Shown piece after piece: positions 9,788 to 16,902 of a stretch of DNA of 64,000 nucleotides. Under the pieces are notes generated by a model, which saw nothing but the letters and a program-made list of their open reading frames with translations, had not been told where the DNA came from and ran no database searches. Location of the stretch: the NCBI RefSeq assembly GCF_019803445.1, contig NZ_CP081844.1, positions 942,501-1,006,500 of the forward strand. Direction: 5' to 3'. Both the position numbers and the translations under genes were made by a program. Within the stretch, counting starts at the first letter, position 1. Each line of letters starts with the position of its first letter. Origin of the DNA: Caenibius sp. WL. GTDB lineage: Bacteria > Pseudomonadota > Alphaproteobacteria > Sphingomonadales > Sphingomonadaceae.

Positions 9788-10645
9788 ATGAGTGAAGGTC
9801 TTGGTGGCGACACCGCTCTTGCAACACGGCTGGATGCAGGATCGGCACGGGCCAACGGTCCGCTCGGCCTCGACCGGGAGGACGCCAGCCTCGACTGGCC
9901 CCGGCTTGCCCCGCTGATCCATCGGGAAGGCCGTTATCCCGTGCTGCCCCGCCTGACGCCGCGCCAGGAACTCGCACTGCTGTGCCGGACACTGTTCCGC
10001 GAAGGCTACAACGATCATATCGCGGGCCACATCACCTATCGCCAGCCCGATGGCACGCTGCTGGTCAATCCGTGGGAACTGGCCTGGGATGAAGTGACCG
10101 CCAGCGATATGGTCCGGCTCGATCACGATGGCCGGGTGCTCGAAGGCGACTGGAACATCACACCCGCGATCAACGTCCATCTCGACTTGCATCAGACGCG
10201 CGACGATATCGCGGTGGCGATCCACAACCATCCCGAATGGGGCTCGGTTTGGGCAGGCGCCCAGCGGATACCGCCGATCTATGATCAGACGTCCGCGATG
10301 GTCGATGGCGACCCGATCCTGTACGACGAATATCGGGGCACGGTGGAAGATCGCGCGGCAGGGCGCAGCGCGGTTGCGCGGCTGAGCGAAAGCAAGTGGG
10401 CTCTGCTGGCCAATCATGGCGTGCTCGTGGTCGCGCGGGATATTCGCCAGGCGCACCTGCGGGCAATCACGCTGGAATGGCGCTGCCGGCTCGCATGGCG
10501 GATCGAGGCGCTGGGCGGGGGTGTGCCAGTCGCGCCCGAAACGGCATACGGTATCGGCTCGCGCGCTGACAGCAGCGGGTTTCCGTTCATGTGGGAAGCG
10601 ATGGCCCGCCGTGAAATCCGCCGTGACCCCGGCGTTCTGGATTGA
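9788..10645 (+). CDS. Class II aldolase/adducin-family protein
   Basis: A 285-residue protein of the AraD/FucA-like class II aldolase fold. The zinc-ligand region HNHPEWGSVW (residues around 144-153) and the second His region LLANHGVLVVARD are present. The first 60 residues are an N-terminal extension relative to the minimal fold. Family members act as aldolases, epimerases or decarboxylases on sugar phosphates or hydroxy acids; the substrate here is unknown. A GGAGAGAGGA ribosome site precedes the ATG. It is co-directional with a cupin gene 11 bases downstream and lies under the putative Crp/Fnr operator. Confidence 0.8.
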   Translation: MSEGLGGDTALATRLDAGSARANGPLGLDREDASLDWPRLAPLIHREGRYPVLPRLTPRQELALLCRTLFREGYNDHIAGHITYRQPDGTLLVNPWELAWDEVTASDMVRLDHDGRVLEGDWNITPAINVHLDLHQTRDDIAVAIHNHPEWGSVWAGAQRIPPIYDQTSAMVDGDPILYDEYRGTVEDRAAGRSAVARLSESKWALLANHGVLVVARDIRQAHLRAITLEWRCRLAWRIEALGGGVPVAPETAYGIGSRADSSGFPFMWEAMARREIRRDPGVLD

Positions 10646-10656
10646 GGAGCACACTT

Positions 10657-11193
10657 ATGGAAAGCGAACGTCCCGCAGCCGCCACCCGCAATCGCATCAC
10701 TCTGTTCCGCGCGGGCGAAGGAATCCCGCTCGATCACGAAACAATGCCATTTGCCGGGATGGACACGGAAACCATGGCCGGCCTTGCCCGCGTCATGGCG
10801 TCCGGCCCCAGGGCGGCCGATGGTTCGCACACCACGATCCTGTTCCAGTCGGGCGGCGAGCAGGGCGTCAGCCTCAGCCATGCGTGGTTCAAGAGTGGAT
10901 TCATCTCCCCGCGCCACAGCCACAATGCGGATTGCATCTATTACATTCTGGCGGGGGAAGCGCATTTCGGCGCGGCCTGTCTTGCCAAAGGCGACGGTAT
11001 CTTCGTTCCCGCCGATCATGGCTATGTCCTGACGGCGGGCGAGGAAGGGTGTGAACTGCTGGAATTCCGCAATGCGGCGCAGTTCAACATTCATTTCAAA
11101 GGCAACGACGATGCCCATTGGGAGAAGATCGCCCGGTCCTATGCCGACCATATGCCCGGCTGGGAAAGCGAAGTGCCGCCCTCGCGGCAATAG
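10657..11193 (+). CDS. Cupin-domain protein
   Basis: A 178-residue single-domain cupin. Motif 1 is visible as PRHSHNADCIYYILAGE, with the two His and downstream Glu that normally bind a metal; FGAACLAKGDGIFVPADHGY follows as the second motif region. The ATG at 10657 has a GAGGAGC ribosome site eight bases ahead. It probably forms a two-gene operon with the class II aldolase. The reaction is not identifiable; a small dioxygenase, isomerase or sensor role would all fit. Confidence 0.75.
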   Translation: MESERPAAATRNRITLFRAGEGIPLDHETMPFAGMDTETMAGLARVMASGPRAADGSHTTILFQSGGEQGVSLSHAWFKSGFISPRHSHNADCIYYILAGEAHFGAACLAKGDGIFVPADHGYVLTAGEEGCELLEFRNAAQFNIHFKGNDDAHWEKIARSYADHMPGWESEVPPSRQ

Positions 11194-11198
11194 CTGCC

Positions 11199-12056
11199 TT
11201 AGTGGACGGAATCCGTCAGATGGCGCAGCTTTTCCGGGTTGCGCATAACATAGATCGCGCGGATCAGTCCGTCCTCGATCAGTAGGGCCGTGGTCTGCAG
11301 CATTCCGTCCGCTTCCCGGGTGACGAAGCCCGGCAGGCCGTTGACGAAAGCATAGCGTAGCAGTTGCGATGGGCCATGGCGCAGCCGCGCGATGGCCGCG
11401 TGAGCCCGCATGACTTCGCTTGCCCCCGCCATGATCCGGCCTGCGGCGGGGCGCTTGCCGCCGCCATCGGAATGAAACCGCACATCTTCGGCCAGCAGCG
11501 TGCCGAGATTGCCGAGCCCTTCGCCGCGCGAAGCTTCGAAGAACGCCGCGGCGATTTCCAACCCATGCTGCCGGTCGACGGTGTAGCGGGGCCGGTCCGT
11601 TCGCACATGCGCCCGCGCCCGGCTGGCGAGCTGGCGGCAGGCCGCGGCATCGCGGCCGATCGCAGCGGCGATATCCTCAAAGCTTTCACCGAAGACATCG
11701 TGGAGGATGAATGCAGCCCGCTCCAGCGGAGAAAGCCGTTCGAGCGCCAGCATCAGGGGCAAAGTCACGTCTTCCGCCGGTTCTTCCTCCACCACGGGTT
11801 CGGGCAGCCACGGGCCGCTGTAGCTTTCCCGCCGCACGCGTGCCGATTTCAGATGATCGAGGCACAGACGGGTGACGATCCGGCGCAGGAAAGCGGCGGG
11901 CACACGCACCGCCGCCCGGTCGCTCTCCGCCCATCGGAGGTACGCTTCCTGCACCACATCCTCCGCATCGCTCAACGAACCGAGCATGCGGTAGGCAACC
12001 CGGATCAGGTCCGGCCGGTGCGTGTTGAATGTGGCGGCGGTATCGATCATTTCCAT
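11199..12056 (-). CDS. ECF41-type RNA polymerase sigma factor with C-terminal SnoaL-like domain
   Basis: A 285-residue extracytoplasmic-function sigma factor. Region 2 (YRMLGSLSDAEDVVQEAYLRW) and region 4 (LSPLERAAFILHDVFGESFEDIAAAIGR) are followed by a roughly 110-residue NTF2/SnoaL-like extension. The three hallmark motifs of the ECF41 group are present: WLPEP (linker), DGGGK, and NPEKL near the C-terminus. In that group the fused domain replaces an anti-sigma factor and modulates activity. The gene overlaps the end of the upstream carboxymuconolactone decarboxylase-like gene, the usual ECF41 partner, so the two are co-transcribed. Confidence 0.92.
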   Translation of the reverse strand: MEMIDTAATFNTHRPDLIRVAYRMLGSLSDAEDVVQEAYLRWAESDRAAVRVPAAFLRRIVTRLCLDHLKSARVRRESYSGPWLPEPVVEEEPAEDVTLPLMLALERLSPLERAAFILHDVFGESFEDIAAAIGRDAAACRQLASRARAHVRTDRPRYTVDRQHGLEIAAAFFEASRGEGLGNLGTLLAEDVRFHSDGGGKRPAAGRIMAGASEVMRAHAAIARLRHGPSQLLRYAFVNGLPGFVTREADGMLQTTALLIEDGLIRAIYVMRNPEKLRHLTDSVH

Positions 12057-12499
12057 CCCAGTTCCGGGGCATAGAGATTGAAGCCGACCGCCAACCGGTT
12101 CCAGCCGTTGATGACGTTGATCATCATAGTCAACTGTAGCTGTTCCTCCTTGCTGAACTGGGCATCCAGCGCTGCGTAGACGGCATCGGGTGCCCGCCTG
12201 GTGGCGATCTCTGTCAGATGTTCGGTCCAGGCCAGCGCCGCCCGCTCGCGATCACTATAGCACGGCGCTTCATGCCATGCGGCCAGCAGATGGAGCCGTT
12301 GTTCGGTCTCACCCAGCTTGCGGGCTTCGGCCGTGTGCATGTTGAGGCAATTGGCGCAACCGTTGATCTGTGAGGCGCGGATCTTGACCAGTTCGAGCAG
12401 CGATTTTTCCAGGCCGCACTCGCCGACTTGCGTTGCGAAGGCATACCAAGCTTTGAAAATGGCGGGTGACACGGTGTAGATATCGGCACGGGGTGTCAT
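12047..12499 (-). CDS. Carboxymuconolactone decarboxylase / AhpD-like protein, ECF41 partner
   Basis: A 150-residue all-helical CMD/AhpD-family protein. The redox-type motif CANCLNMHTAEA (CxxC plus His) indicates an AhpD-like peroxidase or thiol-disulfide activity rather than true lactone decarboxylation. The ATG at 12499 is preceded by AGGAAAGGA on the coding strand. The gene lies directly downstream of a TGTCACA-N16-CGTC promoter and overlaps the sigma factor gene by ten bases. Proteins of this family are the commonest targets of ECF41 sigma factors. The physiological substrate is unknown. Confidence 0.88.
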   Translation of the reverse strand: MTPRADIYTVSPAIFKAWYAFATQVGECGLEKSLLELVKIRASQINGCANCLNMHTAEARKLGETEQRLHLLAAWHEAPCYSDRERAALAWTEHLTEIATRRAPDAVYAALDAQFSKEEQLQLTMMINVINGWNRLAVGFNLYAPELGWK

Positions 12500-12534
12500 G
12501 GCAATAGTCCTTTCCTGTGGCGTGATGCCGACAT

Positions 12535-12561
12535 GACGAGACAGCACAGGTTCGTGTGACA
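12535..12561 (-). promoter_or_regulatory. ECF41-dependent promoter
   Basis: On the minus strand TGTCACA (12561-12555) is followed after exactly 16 bases by CGTC (12538-12535). This matches the published ECF41 promoter consensus TGTCACA-N16-CGTC in sequence and spacing. It lies about 35 bases upstream of the CMD-like start and should drive CMD plus the sigma factor itself, giving autoregulation. Confidence 0.85.
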
Positions 12562-12593
12562 TGGGGCGGGAACTTTTTTCCGAAGAGGCGGAT

Positions 12594-12613
12594 GGAAACG
12601 GCGCGCCGTTTCC
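12594..12613. repeat. 20-bp perfect palindrome
   Basis: GGAAACGGCG followed immediately by its own reverse complement, in the divergent region between the CMD-like gene and the small basic protein gene. There is no T-run on either side, so a terminator is unlikely. It is a candidate operator for a dimeric repressor acting on the rightward gene. Confidence 0.5.
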
Positions 12614-12697
12614 GCCGGAGTGAAGAAAACCGGCAACCAAAGTGTCGGTCACGCATTCCTTCAGCAACAGGGGCCATCGACCTGAGGAGAGAGAACG

Positions 12698-12994
12698 ATG
12701 CCTCGCGGAGACAAATCGAGCTATACCGACAAGCAGAAGCGCATGGCCGAACATATCGAGGAAGGCTATGAAGATCGGGGTGTAAGCCACAAGGAAGCCG
12801 AACGCCGCGCCTGGGCGACCGTGAACAAGGAAACGGGCGGCGGCAAGAAGTCTGGTTCCGGCCGGGGAAAAGCGGAGAGCCACGCATCTGCGCGCAAAGG
12901 CGGGCGCAAGGGCGGCGCGAGCCAGACGCATGCCCAACGCTCCGCCGCGGCGAAGAAGGGGTGGGAAACCCGGCGCAAGCGCGGCAGCGCCTGA
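12698..12994 (+). CDS. Small basic Lys/Arg/Gly-rich protein
   Basis: A 98-residue, strongly basic protein. The N-terminal half (SSYTDKQKRMAEHIEEGYEDRG) looks helical and includes HKEAERRAWATVNKETGGG, seen in small proteobacterial proteins often labelled 'plasmid stabilization protein' without good support. The C-terminal half is rich in KGG/RKGG with a KKGWETRR ending, suggesting a nucleic-acid-binding or disordered tail. A GAGGAGAGAG ribosome site precedes the ATG. The function is unknown; a stress-induced nucleoid or DNA-associated role is a guess. Confidence 0.7.
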   Translation: MPRGDKSSYTDKQKRMAEHIEEGYEDRGVSHKEAERRAWATVNKETGGGKKSGSGRGKAESHASARKGGRKGGASQTHAQRSAAAKKGWETRRKRGSA

Positions 12995-13198
12995 TCGCTT
13001 GCTTGGATAAGGGCGCTTGTCGGGAACCCTGCCTCGGCTCGATCCTGCTTGATGGCCGCCCGCGCGCACTGTTGCCGTGGCCAGGTGTGCCAATCGGCGT
13101 GGAATTCGCCTTACCGGACTGGCGGCAAGGGGCTAAGCAGGGCAAAAGCAGCCGGAACCGGCCACGCCGGAATCCATCATAGGGGGATACGCGAATCC

Positions 13199-13858
13199 AT
13201 GGACCTTCCCGAGGATATCTTCACTGAACCTGAAAACGTCGATCCCGATGCACTGGCCAATCTTGGCCCGCTGCGCCGCTTGGCCGGAATATGGGAGGGG
13301 AAAAGAGGCGTCGATCTCAATCCCAAGGCGGACGGTCCGGAACGGCGCGAATTCTACGAGCGGATCGAGATGCAGCCGATCGATCCGCAAACCAATGGCC
13401 CGCAATTGTTTTACGGCTTGCGCTACCACACGCATATCAATACGCTGGAGGAAGATATCACCTTCCACGATCAGGTCGGCTACTGGCTGTGGGAACCGGC
13501 CACCGGGCTGATTATCCAGACGTTGACGATTCCGCGTGGGCAGACGGCGATGGCCGCGGGCCATGCAAAACCGGACGATACCCGGCTGGTGCTGGAGGCG
13601 CAGCGCGGCCAGACCGAATATGGCATCTGTTCGACGGCGTTTCTCGAACAGGCTTTCCGCACCGATTCCTATAAGATCGAAGTGGAATTCCATGCCGATG
13701 GATCGTGGAGCTATGTCAGCGACACCACCCTGGTGGTGAAGGGGCAGGCGGAACCTTTCCTCCACCGTGACCGCAACACACTGGTTAAAGTGGGCGAGCC
13801 CGACATGAACCCCTGGCTGCGGATCGTTCGGACGCAGGGGAGCAAGGCCCCAGCCTGA
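13199..13858 (+). CDS. Nitrobindin-like heme-binding beta-barrel protein (FABP-like)
   Basis: A 219-residue protein resembling the THAP4/nitrobindin fold. LRRLAGIWEGKRG is the typical first strand and turn (GxWxGxG-like), with many alternating strands after it (YGLRYHTHIN, FHDQVGYWLWEPATG). Relatives bind heme or small hydrophobic ligands inside a beta-barrel. The ATG at 13199 gives a family-like N-terminus; AGGGGGAT about ten bases upstream may serve as ribosome site, and a longer in-frame extension is unconserved-looking. It stands alone and is followed by a large hairpin. The ligand is unknown. Confidence 0.7.
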   Translation: MDLPEDIFTEPENVDPDALANLGPLRRLAGIWEGKRGVDLNPKADGPERREFYERIEMQPIDPQTNGPQLFYGLRYHTHINTLEEDITFHDQVGYWLWEPATGLIIQTLTIPRGQTAMAAGHAKPDDTRLVLEAQRGQTEYGICSTAFLEQAFRTDSYKIEVEFHADGSWSYVSDTTLVVKGQAEPFLHRDRNTLVKVGEPDMNPWLRIVRTQGSKAPA

Positions 13859-13888
13859 TATCGGGCATTGGCTGTGTGCCCATGCCGA

Positions 13889-13935
13889 CCTTGCATTTCC
13901 CCGAACGGTATTTTACCGTTCGGGGAAATGCAAGG
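13889..13935. repeat. 47-bp perfect inverted repeat (22-bp arms, TTT loop)
   Basis: Left arm 13889-13910 (starting CCTTGCATTT) is an exact reverse complement of the right arm 13914-13935, separated by three T. It lies 30 bases after the nitrobindin-like gene. It would form a very stable hairpin and could stop transcription, but no T-run follows on the plus strand. The length and perfection are unusual for a simple terminator and also suit a small palindromic repeat element. Confidence 0.8.
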
Positions 13936-14070
13936 CAGCACACTAAGCGGGTTGTCGGCCATGGGCGAGATTGGTCTGATCTGACGGCGGCGCGCCTGCC
14001 GCGTTGCGATGGGCGCAGCTTTCGTCACTCGCATGGTAGGCTGCGCTTGCCCAAAGGATGGAGGCATTGG

Positions 14071-14886
14071 ATGAATGATATTCCGTATCTGCTGCGCGGG
14101 GTAACGCCGGTAACGACCGAAAGCAGCGTCCTCGTCAGTTCGTCCAAGTACCTCAATCACCCGCGCATGCGGGACTGGATGTCGACCATTACGCTGAAGC
14201 GGAACGGGCCGGATCGCCCGGCGCAGGCGGAAATGTACGAGATTATTGCTATCCTCGATGAGATTCAGGACATGGATTATATCGAGGATCTCTTCGCCAA
14301 GGAACGCAAGGGCAATCCCGAACTCGACCGCTGGTTCAGTGAAGGGTTCATGTCCACTTACGGCGCGGACGATTTCAAGGATTACGCGGAAGGGACGCTG
14401 GGCTACATCTTCTATCGCGATGTGATTGCGAAGAATTTCGATCTGGTGATCTACGAGCAGGCCAAGCCTGAAACGCAGTACGCCTTTTTCCGCTATCGTT
14501 CGGGCCAGACGCACGATCTCGAACACATTATGACCGGCGGCGATTTCAATTATATGGGCGAACTGGTGCCCGCATGGGCGCGCATCACCACCCATTTCAA
14601 GCATTTCAGCCCCGAACTGGCGGGCGAGCTTTCCGTTCTCTCGATGTTCGTCAACTTGCGCTACACCGTGCGCACGATGCTGCATTATCCGCATGTCTGG
14701 CCGGTATGCCAGAACGCGGTGGAACGCGGTATGCGGGTCGGACGGGAATCGGGCCCGTTCTTCATGGCCCGTTATGAGGACGCTTTTGATCTGCCTCTGG
14801 AAGAAGCGCGGGCGAAGCTCGGCTATGTCGGCGCGGAATATGTCGATACCAGCGTGCCCTCCGCATCTTGGGCCGAACGGAGCTGA
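14071..14886 (+). CDS. COQ4-like ubiquinone biosynthesis protein
   Basis: A 271-residue protein with the COQ4 signature HDLEH-x11-E (HDxxHx11E), the putative zinc site of the family. COQ4 acts in ubiquinone synthesis; in proteobacteria, COQ4-like proteins also occur beside degradation genes and their role there is less clear. The ATG at 14071 has GGAGG six bases upstream. A longer in-frame start would pass through the 47-bp inverted repeat and is rejected. Its stop overlaps the start of the next oxidoreductase (TGATG), so the two are translationally coupled. Confidence 0.82.
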   Translation: MNDIPYLLRGVTPVTTESSVLVSSSKYLNHPRMRDWMSTITLKRNGPDRPAQAEMYEIIAILDEIQDMDYIEDLFAKERKGNPELDRWFSEGFMSTYGADDFKDYAEGTLGYIFYRDVIAKNFDLVIYEQAKPETQYAFFRYRSGQTHDLEHIMTGGDFNYMGELVPAWARITTHFKHFSPELAGELSVLSMFVNLRYTVRTMLHYPHVWPVCQNAVERGMRVGRESGPFFMARYEDAFDLPLEEARAKLGYVGAEYVDTSVPSASWAERS

Positions 14887-16034
14887 TGGCCGGTGAACGC
14901 ACGGGTTTGATAGCAAGGCCGGGCGATATGGGCGAAGACACGGTGAATCGATGTTGGCGGGTTGCATCACCCATGGGGCCGATCCCCGCGCCGGAAAATT
15001 TCGAACTGGTGACTTTGCCCATGCCGGAACCGGGCGAAGGGCAGGTCCTGATGCGGACGCATTATATCAGCATCGCCCCCGGAGTACGGCCGCTGTTGCC
15101 TTATGCGGGCGCGGAGCCCGATGTGGCGAACGATGGGTCCGCCGGGCGGGTGGATGCATCCGCCGACGCCCTGCCCGATCCCACCCGGATCAAAGTGGGT
15201 GAACGCATGCGCGCCGGAATTGTCCCGTCGATGTCGCCTTTTGCTGGGGGAACGGTGGGGCAGGTGATCGCATCCCGCCATCCCGGTTTCGCACCCGGCG
15301 ATTATATCTTCGGGGGGCGGTACTGGCAGGATTATGAAGTGGTCGATGGCGATGCCTCGCTTCGGCTTGATCTGGCCGAACTTCCGATAGAAGCCGACCT
15401 TGCCGTCGTCGGGCGTTCGGCTTTCACCGGCTGGGTCGGCTATCGCCACTACTGCGCGGCGCGCAAGGGCGAAGTGATGGTGGTCTCGGCCGTTGCCGGG
15501 GCGGTCGGCATGCTGGTGGTGCAGATGGCCAAGGCCGATGGGCTGACAGTGATCGGCATTGCCAGCGGTGCGGAGAAATGCCGCTTCGTGACCGGCGAAC
15601 TAGGGGCGGATGCCTGCATCGACCGCACGCAGGGCAATATCGGCGAAGCGCTTGACCGACTGGTCCCTGCCGGGATCGACATCTATTTCGACAATGTGGG
15701 CGGGGCAATCCAGCGCCAGGTGTTCGACCGCCTGAAGCCGTTCGGGCGGCTGCTCATCTGCGGGATGGCGGCGGAATATGGCGGTATGGAGCATAGCAGT
15801 CTGCCGACCGGCCTCATCCTCGCCAAGCGGCTGCGTATACAGGGCTTCGTGGTGCTGGACCATGATGACGAATATCCCCGGTTCCGCGCCGATATCGCAG
15901 CGATGTGGCGGGCCGGGCAACTGGTCTATCGGCAGGAAATCTACGAAGGGCTGGAACAGGCGCCGCAAGCCCTCGCAGCCTGCCTCACCGGCCGGAATTC
16001 CGGTGGGAAGATATTGGTGCGGGTTTGCGGGTGA
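14886..16034 (+). CDS. NADP-dependent medium-chain oxidoreductase (zinc-free MDR type)
   Basis: A 382-residue medium-chain reductase of the leukotriene B4 dehydrogenase/prostaglandin reductase type. The nucleotide fold shows SAVAGAVGMLVVQMAK, and FDNVGG is typical of this zinc-free branch; no zinc-ligand Cys cluster is present. Enzymes of this class reduce alpha,beta-double bonds of enones with NADPH. The start overlaps the COQ4-like stop; the first 25 residues are an extension before the conserved NRCWRVASPMG. The substrate is unknown. Confidence 0.82.
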   Translation: MAGERTGLIARPGDMGEDTVNRCWRVASPMGPIPAPENFELVTLPMPEPGEGQVLMRTHYISIAPGVRPLLPYAGAEPDVANDGSAGRVDASADALPDPTRIKVGERMRAGIVPSMSPFAGGTVGQVIASRHPGFAPGDYIFGGRYWQDYEVVDGDASLRLDLAELPIEADLAVVGRSAFTGWVGYRHYCAARKGEVMVVSAVAGAVGMLVVQMAKADGLTVIGIASGAEKCRFVTGELGADACIDRTQGNIGEALDRLVPAGIDIYFDNVGGAIQRQVFDRLKPFGRLLICGMAAEYGGMEHSSLPTGLILAKRLRIQGFVVLDHDDEYPRFRADIAAMWRAGQLVYRQEIYEGLEQAPQALAACLTGRNSGGKILVRVCG

Positions 16035-16101
16035 GTTGGTGCCTGCTCATTTTTGCTGCATCTATGTTGCGCACAAAAATCGCGTGGGGGAGTGTCGCGG
16101 G

Positions 16102-16512
16102 ATGAGCGTTGCCAATATCGATCATGTTGCCATCACCACCGGTGATCTCGATGCCTTCCTGCGATTCTACGCCCGCGTGCTGGGCGCGGTGGTTGAAGAC
16201 GCGTTCGAGATCGATGGGCAGCGTTCGGTGGTTCAGCTGCGTGTCGGCGGGGCGATGCTCAATATCCATCGTCAGGGGCATAGCTTCCCGCTGGTCGCGC
16301 GGATGCCGACGCCCGGAGCAGTCGATATCTGTTTCCGCTGGGGTGCTTCGATTGCGGATGCCGTTGCGATGCTGGCGCGCGAAGAAGTACCCATTATCGA
16401 AGGCCCGGCCAAGCGCGTGTGTTCTGACGGCACGGTGGGTCAATCGGTCTATTTCAACGATTGCGATGGTAATCTGGTAGAACTCCTGTCCACGGTACAG
16501 GAAGAGCAATAG
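16102..16512 (+). CDS. VOC/glyoxalase-family protein
   Basis: A 136-residue single-module vicinal-oxygen-chelate protein. IDHVAITTGDLDAFLRFY is the usual first beta-alpha unit with the metal-ligand His, and FNDCDGNLVELL gives the C-terminal Glu ligand. It may be an isomerase or small dioxygenase, or part of a larger VOC dimer. It lies 67 bases after the MDR oxidoreductase and could be co-transcribed. No GGAGG is obvious, but the ATG at 16102 gives the canonical N-terminus. Confidence 0.75.
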   Translation: MSVANIDHVAITTGDLDAFLRFYARVLGAVVEDAFEIDGQRSVVQLRVGGAMLNIHRQGHSFPLVARMPTPGAVDICFRWGASIADAVAMLAREEVPIIEGPAKRVCSDGTVGQSVYFNDCDGNLVELLSTVQEEQ

Positions 16513-16902
16513 CCCCTGCTGCTTCTGTCGCCGCCGTTCCCTGCTGCACAGTAATAACTCCGCCGCCAATGCGTGAGCGGCGCGACGCCTAAACAGGCCG
16601 CCTCAGAATTGCCCTTGCTGTAAGGCTGCTGGCGATCTGGCTTCATGATTTTCCGAGGTTCCGGAATTGCCCGCCACGTGTTTGACCGCCGTGGGGAAGA
16701 TGTGCTGGATGCCGATCCATATAATGAAGCGCAGATTGATGATGGGAAGTATTGGTGAAAATAACATTCGAAAGATTTTCGTAATTTTCACGTAATATAC
16801 ATTATAATTACGATTAAATGATAGATTTCAAGAGTCATATCCCATCGCGATTTGTAGTTATTTTGGTCATCTCTTCCGGAAGATGGGAGTGGGGAGGGGT
16901 AT
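16513..16902. other. 390-bp intergenic region, AT-rich at its right end
   Basis: No clear gene. The left half is GC-rich with weak hairpins. At 16645-16758 a 37-codon plus-strand reading frame (HVFDRRGEDVLDADPYNEAQ in its middle) looks coding-like but has no ribosome site. From about 16760 the sequence becomes AT-rich, with CGTAATT and AATTACG arms about 20 bases apart (16783-16815), probably the promoter/operator of the downstream TonB receptor. TCTTCCGGAAGA (16872-16883) is a 12-bp palindrome just before the ribosome site. Confidence 0.4.

Noticed and set aside
13876-14070. Extended N-terminus for the COQ4-like protein
   Set aside because: It would translate through the 47-bp inverted repeat; the ATG at 14071 has a good ribosome site and family-like start.
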